Below, in pieces: positions 1 to 11,892 of a DNA stretch of 64,000 nucleotides. Source of the DNA: Klebsormidium nitens (Eukaryota; Streptophyta; Klebsormidiophyceae; Klebsormidiales; Klebsormidiaceae); contig DF237157.1 of the NCBI GenBank assembly GCA_000708835.1, forward strand, positions 78,489-142,488, read 5' to 3'. The notes beneath the pieces were generated by a model. It saw only the letters and a list, made by a program, of their open reading frames with translations. It made no database searches and was not told the origin of the DNA. Made by a program: the position numbers and the translations under genes. How positions within the stretch are numbered: position 1 is the first letter of the stretch; each line of letters begins with the position of its first letter.

Positions 1-70
1 CAACGCCATTTCAATGTGTTCCCTGCATTTGCATAACTTTTTCTGCAAAGGGTGGCCAATGAAGGCTCAC

Positions 71-3065
71 GTGTAGTGGTTCACGATCTCGTGCCCCGGG
101 CGATTGAACCGGGCGGCGAGGTGCTTCTCGGCCATGGCGAAACCGACGGCGTTGGCGGTTCCTTGGCCGAGGGGACCTGCACACGAACATTCATCATCAT
201 CATACAAATCTTCGTCAAGAGTTTCCTATGCGAATTTTCGAAGTGTGATCTATTCGTTCGTATTCGCTCGTTAAGTACACGGTTCTAAAGACAGAAAAAA
301 CGACAGAGAATGAGCTCAAGACCAGACAGGGAAGACGTAGCTTCAATTGCCGATGACTGAGACTCCGCTGAAAGTGGCGTCAGTATTTGCTTGTTCAAGT
401 AGGTGCTCAACTACAGACAATCAATTATCTTCTCAAGCGGTGTTCAAGTTCAAGCGAGTTCAAGCGGTCACAAGTTTGGCAGAGGACCGGGGGATAAACG
501 GGACAGCCGAACAAGTGTGGCTGGAAGCAGGTGTTATCGCTTCCAGACTAAGCAAAGGGAAAAGATCCAGCAGTTGAGTGCCTCTGCAAGCCGCACTCGG
601 CTAGTCTACAAGAATAAGCACACTCACCCAAGAAAAAACAAAAGCCTCAACAAACACTTAAAAAGGGAACATCCCTGCTCCGTACTCCTGTCCATTCTAT
701 GATATCGGCTGTACGTACCAGTGGTGAGCTCGATGCCCCCGGTCAGCAGATTCTCCGGGTGACCAGGGCAGCGGGAGCCCCACTTGCAGAGGCTCTTCAA
801 GTCGTCAACCTGAGCCAACAAGAAAAACGGGTTCGACTGAGCAAAGAACTGGGTCCAACGTAATTAGTCTCAAGGAGCCACCAACATCTTCGTCCACTTT
901 GCTTTCTTCCATTTTGCTTCTTCCAGATTGCTTCCTAACAACATTGGCGGAACTGTTCAGTGTAACCTGACAGTACACCGTCAGATGATGGGCGTTGGCC
1001 TGGCAAAGGTCGTCATATATGTGGCTCGAACATTGCTTCGCTTCAGAGAGATTTTTCAAAGCTAGCGGTTGATCACATCTTCAAAGGGCCGAAATTATCT
1101 GGCCTACTCATCCTGGATTTCAAAAATGGTGAAAAGAAAGGGAAGTGATTTGGGACCTGAATCCTGCACGAACGAGAGCCTTGAGGCATTTGCTGGCAAG
1201 CCTTGAGCATCCCCTCAAAGATGATGAAAGGGTCTAAGCAACTCAATCAGCAACCAACTCTGGCCTAATTTTACGTCAAAAAACCGCCGTTGCAAGGTCC
1301 AACTCATGAAAGAGAATTCTGCAGAGCAGGGTGCGCTCAGAACAAGTCTCGAGGAACACCGACTGTGTTTGCAATGCAAGCCCTCCCCCTTGACTTCTTC
1401 ATGGCCCGCTGACCAGTCCAGGGCCGCTTTTGTGAAACAAAGCATTCTGGCTTCAAATCTTGCCAACTGGTTGTTGGCACCGCTACCAATGATCCTCTCA
1501 CCATAGGTTTCGATTATGTAAGCTTATGGTAAGATACGTACAATGCTAAGACATTAACCCTCGACCGCCTGCTCCGCAATTGCACATACTTTGAGCTCCC
1601 AAGCCAACCCCAACCGTCCCATACTGTCTAAGTCTACCATACTTAGTGCCTATTATACCGACTTTACTACATAACTGTTTTTCTTCTCACCTGCACACTG
1701 TCGTAGCCCACCAGGTGCAGCAGGATGTACTGCAGCAGCACGCCGTGCCCCGCGCTGAGCACAAAGCGGTCGCGGTTGAACCACTGCGGGTTCTTGGGGT
1801 TGTACTTCATGACCTCGTCAAACAGCACATAGCCGATTGGCGCACAGCCCATAGGGAGGCCTGGGTGGCCAGCCTGTGGATTTGTAAGAATCACATAAGC
1901 TGTCAATGAGTTTGTCAAAGTTCAAAATTTCGTCAAACAGGTTCGGTGTGATTGGCATTTAGCCCATGAGGATGTCCGAATGGCCCATCAGTTCAGAAAA
2001 GACCGCATAGATTGTTCGACTCAAAGAGTCAGCTTCTATTATAGAGCACTTAGGCTTTTGCACCAAGAGGCATGTGGCCGGCGAGATATATCTTAGGCTG
2101 TAGGTATCACTTCATTTGGACTTCTTTCAAGACCCTGATTCTGGCCGACAGTCTATTGCTCGAAGCCCTCACATCATGGAAAAGTAGCAACACAGGCTTA
2201 TCTTGTTTAGATCAGACACAAAGGAAAAAAAGGACAGCTTTCACGATCTCAACTGTCATGAGTCCCGTGTTAACCACCATTAAGAAATAATTGCACTACT
2301 GAAAAATTCAATCTAGGTGCCTGACTTTGACCTCTGACTTTGATCTCACCAACCTTTGTGCCATATCAGCAACTGAACCACTGATGCATGCAGCATCCTC
2401 TTGAGCATTTACATGGGGAATCCTCCTTGCATCTATCCCACTGATAGTGCGTTTCCTCACATGCCCTGGTTGCCCACATAAGCGCCACAATCCGCATCTA
2501 TACCACGCTAGAAGCCAACCGCAAGCTGAAGTTGGAACCAGGCTGCCTCTGTCCCCCGCTTGATCAATGCATGCAGCTAGATCTTCCATGGCTCCACCTC
2601 TTTAGCGACACTCCGCATAGATTGATGAGCCGACCACCCCAGCTGACCCACATTACTCCCCTTCCTCACCTGTGCGTTTTCGACGGAGTCCACAGTAAGC
2701 GTCCTGATCGCCGTTATGCACCGCTGTGATAACTTCGGATCGACCTTCTTCAGCGTCTGCGCATCAGTCCCGACCGTTGCAGTCGCTCGCGCTGCCCCGT
2801 TTCTGTTCCTTCTCTCTGATCTGGGCGGCTGCGCACCGCTTGTGGAACACCCCGCCGAAGAATCCAAGCGCAAACCGGAGAACTCAGACGCCAAAACTTT
2901 GGAGCTCACATGCTGTTTCACGGTTCGATCCCTGGGCAGTGCTGACAGCTGTACAGGCAGCGGTGACAGCTGTACGTGCGCGGAGGCAGCTGACTGAGCT
3001 GAGCAGCTGCTCAAGGGCAATGCTGCGCTTTGGGTAAGACCTCTGATTACCTGGGACGACGCCAT
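71..3065 (-). CDS. Transketolase, plastid form, 5' four exons only (partial)
   Basis: Transketolase is the thiamine-diphosphate enzyme of the Calvin cycle and pentose phosphate pathway that moves two-carbon ketol units between sugar phosphates. Coding exons on the minus strand are 3065-2670, 1873-1691, 809-719 and 176-71, with phases 0, 0, 1 and 2 that agree at every junction. The visible 258 residues start MASSQVIRG, followed by a Ser/Ala/Arg-rich, acid-poor leader of about 100 residues typical of a chloroplast transit peptide. Family signatures follow: [32 protein letters not shown] (cofactor-binding His region), [11 protein letters not shown], and [20 protein letters not shown]. The remainder (PP, PYR and C-terminal domains) lies off the left edge. 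The ATG chosen is the first that leaves a plausible transit peptide. Introns of about 0.5-0.9 kb carry degenerate copies of exon ends (see repeats). Family assignment is very secure. Confidence 0.95.
1925..1997 (-). repeat. Degenerate copy of the 5' end of transketolase exon 2
   Basis: On the minus strand this intronic block reads GHSDILMG, a stop, then MPI and LFDEIL. It aligns with the real exon 2 start [18 protein letters not shown] about 115 bp downstream in the direction of transcription. The stop codon and substitutions show it is no longer coding. Confidence 0.8.
2440..2500 (-). repeat. Possible degenerate copy of the donor end of transketolase exon 1
   Basis: Minus-strand text here shares a GACGCTTA-like stretch, a TGTGG stretch and a GTGAGGAA donor-like block with the 3' end of exon 1 (ends at 2670), about 210 bp away. 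Similarity is weak, so this is tentative. Confidence 0.35.
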
Positions 3066-5343
3066 TGTCACCACTAAGCTTAACTTCCAGCAGTGCTTCG
3101 AGATCAACAATCGATGACGTAGGACACCCTTTGAAACGCAGGAGAAGCTACGACAGCATTCTGAACTTTTCAGATTGGCAAGCTCTTACAGCGGACAGCA
3201 AAGCCGGTCGGATTGAAGGTTCGAACTTAGCTTCTGTGACAGTTGATACATGAAACTGAGGCTGAATGCAGTGTGACAGCAGGCTGCAGCACATGCGAGG
3301 AGTTTGAGGGAAGGAGCAAGGATGTAGGAGCAAGGAGCAAGGGGCGAGGAGCAAGGAGCAAGGGGCACACCTTCAGGCTCGAGCTCGCATTTCGACTTCA
3401 TGCACTCTGCTGCGGCCAAGTGTCACGAATACAGCCCCAATGGTGTCTGGCCGTCGATCATGCGGTAATACTCACAGCCGTAGGATTCAGCAGGTTGCCT
3501 TCTACGAAGACATTTGGACCGTCGACTGGGGATTCTTATGTAGTCAGTCATCTGGGTAATATTACCGTACTCGAGCGCCAACATGACTCCAGTGAGGTCA
3601 CGTGCGGAACAAGGGGATCTCCCATTCTGGGCGTCCCAACCAATTGCGTTCAGTAACGCTATCAAAGGTTCAGCAGGTTGGTAGAGGTTGGCTGCGGGGA
3701 ACGTTACTGATGCAAGGCTGGCTTTGTTCAGTACCTGGCACAGGATCAATCAAGGGAACCCCCAAGTACCTACTTGGCTGGTGCTAGGGAGCCTTTAGGC
3801 TCTACTGTACCAGTACTAAAACCTACTTCTACGGTCTGCCATTTCAAAAGGAGGCTTGACTTGCTGCGTTCAGACGCTGACATTCCGCTGTGGACCAGGA
3901 CCAAAGCAACCGATCCGCGCTCATTGTCCCTTTCTAAGTGCGGCAGGGCGCAGGGGCCGCCGCTACTAGCTCTCTGGTCAATCCATACGGGTCAATCCTT
4001 GGATCCTGAACCGTGAAGGGGAGGAAGGAAGGGCGGAGCCAAGCTCAAGTCAAGCTCCAACCACTTCCGAAGGGTGATCTGGGGACCTGGCTGTTCTAGT
4101 GCAACTTCCCCCAGTACTCCGCTTACAGCGTGTCTCCAGAAGACGGCATCTTCATCTTCGGACTCGACTTCCCTTGGCTTCACTCTCTGAGTTTGTCTGG
4201 ACGCCGCTCACCTACTGGTAAGCTCAACATCCGAAAGCTTGTCTTGATGCTTGAGAATTCTGGTCCGATTATGTTTTGAAGAAAGTGGTCAGACAAATGA
4301 AAGATAAGGTGTTAGTTCCATACTTTCCATACTAACTATCTGCTGCGCAAGAACAACTGACGAGGTTAAGGATACTCAGTATCAACACATGACCAGAACC
4401 AGTGCAAAAGGATGAAAAATTCGTCTGCAAGAAGGTGTGTAGAAGGTGACGACATTCACTAGGGCCTTGGTTTGACTTGGTTCAGCAAGGTTCTTCAGCA
4501 AGGTTGTTTAGATATAAGGATCACGAGTTTCTTTGTCTGCAATTACTTCTTGCTTGGATGTACTGAGCTATCTATATACGAAGGGAGCTCCAAGGTGGAA
4601 ATCCGGAAAAAGTTCTTGAGTGCCATCCCAGAATCTCTGTAAACATGTAACACAAATGCAATTTTTGAGATTTGTAAGCTGTGAATATTTGTCTCACTCC
4701 TTGGTTCAGTTGGATAGAATCCGTACTTGGCATCTCTGAATAGCTTGTTCTGGAATTCTCAGATTTTGAAAGGAAAAGCAGTCACCCTGCTTCCTTTCAG
4801 GCCTCTCTTGCAGAGTCTGAAGGCTTTTGATTGACTTTTACTCTTACAGCTTTGCATCACCTGTTCACCAAGAAAATAATACAATCACACCAAACCACAT
4901 CTCAGTACTAAGTGGTAAAGTTTGAGGGTTGCCCTACGAACACTGACGGGTCGGAATATTCAGGTTCTGGTGACAAGGTGTTGTTCACTTGCTCTTAATT
5001 GTCATGCAGCACCAACGTCGACAACCTGGTTGTCTCTGGTTTTTCTCTGCAAAGATTTTTTCAGCACAAGCAGGCTGTCGGTGTTAGTATGCTTGCAAGC
5101 CCCTTGTTCAATCGAGTAGTTTGTTTTGTAGCACTACCTGCATGGCGATTGACCTTTTGGCTCACGGAATGAGGAGCTGTTGATTATCTAGGTTAGACCC
5201 GTTCATTAGTCACGCGTGTCGAAGTAAGCACTGAAGAGGTTCGACAAGTATGTTATAACCTTCCGTAGCTTCTCATCAGTTGTGGGACAAGTCAAATTCT
5301 GTTTCTTTTGCAGGCAAGAAACTGAGACTCGAAAGTCCTCACG
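3066..5343. other. Divergent intergenic region
   Basis: Spacer of about 2.3 kb between the transketolase start (minus) and the alpha-kinase start (plus), presumably holding both promoters. Apart from the GGAGCAA microsatellite I see no coding exon, RNA gene or mobile element. Confidence 0.6.
3308..3367. repeat. GGAGCAA-type microsatellite upstream of transketolase
   Basis: Imperfect tandem units of GGAGCAA with interspersed GGGGC variants. It lies about 240 bp upstream of the transketolase start codon, in the shared region between two divergently transcribed genes. Confidence 0.85.
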
Positions 5344-8300
5344 ATGGGTGCTTGCTTGGCCAAGCCTGCTGCCGCCGATCGTAAGAGCGGCTCAACCCCA
5401 GAAGGGAAGAAGGATGGAGCGACGTTGGAGAAGATCGTCGAAGAGGAAGACACTCTGGCACCACTCCCGTAAGCAACTCGATCATTTCCTTCCAATATAG
5501 TTGATTTTGCTGAGGTTTAATGGAGAACTACTTGAGTTCTGCAAGTGCGTACAATATCGAAACTGTTCGTCCCATTTTGGACCATCCAGTCCGTCGAAGA
5601 TGTGCCAATCTGTTTCCAACACAGCCTGCTTCAAGCTGCCCCAGTCCGCGACAGCTAATTGAGGTCAAAAATTCTCAAATTCGCCTGGCTTGCACCTTTG
5701 TCTGTAAGAAGTTTAGACCGGACAAGTTCTCTTGTGATAACCCATGACATGATGTCGATCTCATCGCCGTAACCAGCAAGTCAGACAACTTTCTACGTTA
5801 TGCTTCATCCCATGTCACTCTGTTGAGAATACCACGGACACAGGAGAGTTTGGCCTGTAACCATGGAAGGTTATGGGCTGGCTATGGGCTGGTTTAAAAC
5901 TGGTTGATTGTTCCGTTAACCAGGATTGGGCGGTAAGCAGCCTCGGAAACAGGTTAAAGCCCAGTTATTTGTCTAATAACCAGAGAGTCGGTCTGGTAAT
6001 CAGCCTGGTTAGCAGCCAAAATTTTCTGTGGGAGGTGCCGTATATGTTCTCCTGCACCACCACAGGCCGCCACGTCTACCTCAGGCCGGGCCTTTCAGTC
6101 CGTCAACGCACCCAAGATAAGCTTACTAACGCAAAGGGCTGGGACTTTCACGTTGATCAGAAGACGCGACGCGGACCTTCACGCGATCAGAAAAGAAGCT
6201 GCGAGAGCTTGGAGGTTCGCAGCTAGCCCCTTTGGCGCAACTGCAGGTCTAAGAGAATTAGGACCGTTCGGTGGCCCTCGATAAATCTGACAGACACCCA
6301 ATGGACAGCTCGATTTTTCCGATGCAGGAGCGACTCCCTGGACTCCGTTTCCACCGCCAAGAAGAAGGCCCAGCAGGCCTGGCAGGAGTACGCGCGCGCG
6401 CGCGACCGCCGCAGCGCGCCGCGCCTGAGCGCGCTACGGAGCGCGCAGGAGCTCGACGTCGCTTTCGTCGTCGACGCGACCGGCAGTATGGGCTGCCACG
6501 TGGCGCTCGTAAAGGAGAAGATCAGCGCGACGATCGCAGCGGTGAAAGCGCGCTTCCCGTCGGCGAAGGTCCGGGTCGCCTTCATTGGGTACCGCGATTA
6601 CGGGGAGACGATCAACAAGATTGGGTTTACAGCTGATGTGAAGGCGTTTGAAACCGCGTTAGCGCGGGTTAAGGTCAGCGGGGGAGGTGACCTTCCGGAG
6701 GACGTCTTCTCCGGACTGGAGGCGGCGGCAAAGCTGGAGTGGAGTTCCGCAGGTGAGTCAGTACACTGCGGAATCAAGTTGCAACGGGCGTTGCTGGTTT
6801 CGAACGTTCAGGCTGATGCGCCGCTTGTGCCTGAATCATGGAAGTATCATGCTTCGCAACTTTCCGACGAGACAAAGAAACGAGTCTGGCAACAAAACAT
6901 TCCCCGACGATCCTTCTTCTGAGCAGCAGCTCTCGTCGTTCTGCCTTGCTTTCGAAGCTTTTCTAAGAACATCTAAGCGCCTCGTCTCAGCTTCCACCGC
7001 AACGACATGTACAGATATGCTTTCGCGCAGACAAGCACCGTTCTGAAGGACCGTCCTTGGTTCTCAAATGAATCGTCGACCCGGTGCGTCTCTAGAAGAC
7101 ACGCAAAGGAGATCGATCAAGGACTGAAAACACCGCCTGATCCTTGTCTTTGTTGTCCATCTCACCATCAAACTATTCAATTCCAGTCAACCAAAAGCAG
7201 GTCAAACGGCAATCTGTGGACCAGCTTAACTTCGGACCCAAAATCAAAAGCCCCAAAAATTCGAATCTCTGAATCCCTTCGACGCTACAATCCTGAAACC
7301 CTGGATTAACCCCGTATTGGAAACCCGCAGTTCGTCTGGTCATCCACATCGCGGACGCCCCGTGCCACGGCCGCGAGTTTTACGACCGGGCAAAGCACAC
7401 CAACATCGACGACAAGTACCCCGACGGCGACAAGCACAAGCGCGAGCTCGCAACGGTTCTGCGCGCGCTGCACGCGGGCGCGCGCGTGCAGACGTACCAC
7501 TTTTACCACCTCAACGACTACACCAAGCAGATGTTGGCGCAGTTCCGGCAGGCGACGGGCGTTCCGGCGGGCTGGATACAGGTGAGCGAAACGCCCTGCG
7601 GATGTGCTACAGGCTTCTCGTCTTCCGGTCCAAGAATGACGCCACATTGCGTATCCTTGCTTTGGGCAAGACCTTCGGGGGAAGCCTCAAATATCAACTT
7701 GTCTTTGCAAGTGATGAATCGAACGACCAGAACAAACACACAAAGCACAAATGTGCTCGGCTCTTCATGCTTGCTCCTAGATACCGCACATACATTTTTA
7801 CATACAACCAGAATTCGATGTCTTCTGGCCCGGCTCAAAATAAGCGAGCTTCAGACATTTTCTGTAGAATGAACACCTTTCAAGCTTCTCGGGTCCACTG
7901 CCGAGGATCGGGATCTGTACGCAGACTGATGGGCTTTTGACTTTCTTTTCCAGGAGGACACCTTTTCGAACATCGAAGGCATCCCTTCCCGCATCAGCCA
8001 GCACTCGCAAACCGCGATCAGTTCTAGCCTGTTGCGCGAGAGCGGCGGCAGCAGCGAGGGCTTTGCCGCTCTGGCAGTGGACACAGCGGAACCGGACTGG
8101 GACGGAATTGGCGAGCGGAAAGCGGAGGAGTACGCGATCATGTAAGCGGCTTGCCGCCAGTACTTCTCATGAAGTTTCCTTCGTTGCAGTCATTGCACTA
8201 AAGCTGATGCCGAAACCACAGGACTGAAACGCTTAATTGGAAATAAGGCTCCGGGTGACGCCATAGGATTTGCCGTACCGTGAAACTCGTTATTTCGTAC

Positions 8301-10376
8301 AATCTCTAGGCCTCCCACTTGCTAGGCTTCGCTTGACCTTTCCCAATTCCCCCTCTAGTCGAGCAATATTAACCCCCTTTTCACCGTTGTAAGCCCACTT
8401 TAAGAAGGGATTACTCACTCAGAAGTTTTGAACTTTGTTAAAAACAAACCGTCTCAACCATGTCTCCAGGCCTATGTCCGCGGAAGACGTTGTCGAACGC
8501 GTCAAGTTCGGCAAGCGTCTCAAGTTCGCGACCCAGGGCGCGCGTGCTCTCAAGATCGCGCCCGCGCCGTTCAGCGCCGACGGCGCCCTCCGTTGGCCGT
8601 ACTACACGCTGATTGGCCCGGAAGACGGCGCGGAAGACGACCCGGAGGACGGCGCGCGCGCGGCGACCACGAAGCGCGTCCTCAAGCGCTTCAAGACGCC
8701 GCTGGACGCCCGAGTCGCGGCACTGCGGCAATCTGAGGCGAGCTATAAGGAGCAGGTGGGCGGATGCGGATCGTCCCACGATCGACACAAATTACGCCAA
8801 GATCAGAAGTTGGATCATTTCCGATGGCAGACACTGTAGATGTTGTTGTGGGCTCATCTGCACCGCTTCGTATCTCGTCTGAATATTGCTTAGAGGTTTT
8901 GGCTTCGACGGCTTGCAATACAAACTTTCAGGCGCACGGATTAGGAATTTCCCCAAGTCTGTGCCGTTCGAGTCACCATAGTCTGGCCCCGCGCGCTAGC
9001 TGAAACGCCCACGCACACTCCCCCCGGGGGATACGACAAAGAATAACGGCTCGTTATTATGGTACCTCTCTGCTTTCCGGTTCAGGAGAAGGCTGATGTT
9101 GTTTACTGACCGTCATTGACGTCACCACAGGCCGAGGAGCAGTTTGTGGCGTCGGTTCTGGTGGAGCGCTTCAACCAGCTGTACCCCGGTGCGGTGCGCG
9201 AGCGCCTCGTCTTCCTGCAGCTGAACCTGGTCAAGGTGGCGTTCGGAGAATCGTGAGTCTTCGCTCGCGCGTGCGCGCGCGTCTCCATCCATTTTCTGCT
9301 TTGACATTTTGCGGTGCCGTACTAATCTGTGCCCTCGGTGCGGCTCGTCTTTCCTGCCTCTCAACCTGGTCAAGGTGGCGTTCGGGGAAGCGTAAGTCTT
9401 CGCACGGGCCCGCGCGCCTTCTTCCGTTTTCCGAACCTTTCCCTGTACTGATTGCCTGTGCAGCCCTTGCGCGCGCGGTGCGCAAGCGGGTAGTCCTTCT
9501 GCAACTGAATCTGGTCAAGGTGGCAACTGGGAACGTGAGTTTTTTGCGTGTGCGGGCACCATCTCCTAGTGTGCGGACCTTGAGACAAACTCAAGTCTGG
9601 TGTTGATAAAGGGAACCGCAAATTGTTCCTGGGTCTCGAACTATTCGATTCCGTTGAAAAGAGGAGCGGCGAAGCGACACGGAAAACTGTTAATCTTTTC
9701 TATTTTGATATGGAGGGAACGCTTCTAGCTCGCTACCATCCGATGCTTCGGAGAACTGTGCTAACGTTAGCCAGGCCCAAAAAAGGTGACGTCAGAAATC
9801 CACCCCGACGGGACATTCGTTTCTTACATTGAGGCAATCTTGGTACAAGTCCTGATTCTGGCTTCTGAATTCACGTGGTTGGGACTGTGGTATCAATTCA
9901 CACTTTCTCCGAGTTCGTTCTTAGCACCTTCACGGCCCCGCTTCCGTTTAAGCCTCCTTTTCTGAAGATCAAAACGAGCTTCACTTCCCTGCAGGGCTAT
10001 GAGGCATCAGTGGTATACGGTAGAGGACTTCCTCGACGGCCACTACAAGAAGTTCTCGTGCAACGTGGGCGACTTCTCGCCCGAGTATTCGGACATCCTC
10101 CAGGCGTTCACCCACTGGACGTACGAGTTCTCGGGGGGAGAGCTTATGATCACCGACCTCCAGGGGATCAAGGGCCCAGATGAAGACACGTACTACCTCA
10201 CGGATCCGGCGATCCACTGCCGCGACTTGGACCACTTTTCGCGGCTCAACTGGGGCGAGGAGGGCTTCGCCATGTTTTTCGCCGCGCACAAGTGCAATAA
10301 GATATGCGCCAAGCTGAAGCTGAAGCCGCGCACGGCGACCAGCCCCCGATCGCCTTTCGACTCGCCGTTCAAGTGA
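5344..10376 (+). CDS. VWA-domain atypical alpha-kinase (VwkA-like), 7 exons, 592 aa
   Basis: Predicted serine/threonine kinase of the atypical alpha-kinase family with an N-terminal von Willebrand A domain, the order seen in Dictyostelium VwkA. Exons: 5344-5468, 6328-6752, 7331-7581, 7954-8141, 8470-8755, 9131-9252, 9995-10376; all phases agree. Residues 1-8 are MGACLAKP, a possible N-myristoylation (Gly2) and palmitoylation (Cys4) signal, so membrane attachment is likely. The VWA MIDAS DATGSMG is at about residue 92. The alpha-kinase domain spans about 340-580: candidate ATP Lys in VLKRFK, the EEQFVASVLVERFNQ helix, DLQG near 518, TDPAIHC, and the zinc-site HKCNKIC near 563. A C-terminal tail with SPRSPF follows. 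The first exon was chosen because it starts with a good ATG and joins exon 2 in phase across an 859 bp intron. Intron 6 holds two degenerate copies of the exon 6 end. The protein substrate cannot be read from sequence. Confidence 0.9.
9329..9402 (+). repeat. Second copy of alpha-kinase exon 6 3' end with its donor
   Basis: Repeats the end of exon 6 (LNLVKVAFGE followed by a GT donor, here GTAAGTCTTCGC against GTGAGTCTTCGC) 139 bp downstream of the original. It sits inside intron 6 and has no acceptor of its own. Confidence 0.85.
9459..9560 (+). repeat. Third copy of alpha-kinase exon 6 3' end with its donor
   Basis: A further copy 145 bp on. It still reads AVRKRVVLLQLNLVKVATGN against AVRERLVFLQLNLVKVAFGE in the real exon and ends in a GTGAGT donor. 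A TGTGCAG acceptor-like site precedes it, but its phase does not match exon 5, so normal use as an alternative exon is not supported. Confidence 0.85.
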
Positions 10377-11892
10377 AAGCTGGCTAAAGGATTGAGGTTT
10401 GAGGGAGAACGGGGAGAAATGAGTTGATTGGCAGCGAGTCGGTGAGATATTGTACTGTGTACAGGGATTGAAGATGCAAGCTAAGAGACGGCTGCAAGCT
10501 CACGTCCTGACATTGATGGCGCGCAACTTGCCCCGCGGATGTCGAACGTGTACCCTTATTATTGGACTCAGACTTTGCTGGAACTTGGATTTAGCAAGGA
10601 AGGTATATGCATAGTCGGACCAAAACAGGCGGTAGCTTCGGGCTTGTGCAGACAATTTGAGGAATGTTTCAAGGGGCCGGGATGCAGATGCGCAGTACTG
10701 GGAAGAAGCTGTACATAGAGATAGTCAGTCCGGTCAAATTCGGTGGTGTCTTCTACATTCCTAGTAAACGTTTTTCTCATGCACGATCATCTTCAGTTGT
10801 TTTAAGAGCAATATTTGTGCCCGTTTTGCAACACTGATGCTCTATATATAGAGGTGTGCCACACCATCGCTGCTCGGACATATCCTGTGCTATCCGTTAA
10901 GACCTGCAATAGTCATCATGAGTCGTTTGAAACACGCCGCGCGGCCGACGCCCGGCTGATCCTGGCAAGGCGCGGAGACGCAATGATGATTGGCGGAAGT
11001 GCGACTCACGAGTTACTGGCTCGCCATGCGGCTGTCGAGTTAATGACGTACCGAAGCAGGTCGGGACACGATGACGAGGAGAGTACGCGAGCATATGAGT
11101 ACACTTTAAAGGTACGTGCCGCGACATGCCCCAGTACTGTAATGGAGGAGCCGCGACGACAACCCAACCACCTTTATTACTATTAGAAGATGTCATCTTC
11201 TGATATTCTGCTCTCTGTGAATGAGAACGAATGCCAGCAGCTACTGGCGCTAGATTCCTCCCACGGTTTCGAGACCCGGACGCAGCTCCCCACACTGCTA
11301 TAGGCCGAGATGGCGCTGCTTCCAGCTTGCAGCTATACATCGAAATGCATGCCGCCAGATCCTCTGCAATTTGGTATAATGTTGCCCTCGTCGATAACTC
11401 AGCAGAACTCTCGGCCGTAGGATTTCGGAAGATCGTTCAACGAAGATATTCGACCGTCGACTTGCGATTCTCTAATAGGCCGTCATGCAATAGCTTGGTA
11501 AAATGTAGCGGCTGAATCGCTAATCAGTTTGGCAACATGATGACATACAGAAAATCTAGGGTTTGAAATTTTGTGGCGCTGGAGGGTGAAACTCGCCGGT
11601 CAGCCTTTGGCAGGTGGTAGACGCAATCACCGGGGAGGATCTCTGTCCATTCCTATGTGCGCCAATCCTGGTTCAAAGTGCCCGGAATGCAGCAGTGAGC
11701 TGGATGTAAAAAGGCTGTTGCAAACCGCTGGCAGAAGCAAGAAAGAGAGACTAGTTTGTGCAATACGTGAACGTTGTGCTCGATCGCCTTTCTGCAGGCA
11801 GCTCATACTCGTATGCAGGCCTCGAAAAGGCAAACTTAGCCGGACCAAAGATGTAAGCTTTGATTCTGAGAGCGCCAGACCTTTCTGTCAAC
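10377..11892. other. Intergenic region, nothing definite
   Basis: Follows the alpha-kinase stop. It contains short open frames only; one around 11571-11966 has a CPEC and other cysteines but no ATG start and no recognisable family. A TATATATA-like stretch lies near 10846. Confidence 0.5.

Noticed and set aside
9459-9536. Third alpha-kinase exon 6 copy as a mutually exclusive exon
   Set aside because: Its acceptor phase does not match exon 5; kept only as a repeat and as a hypothesis to test.
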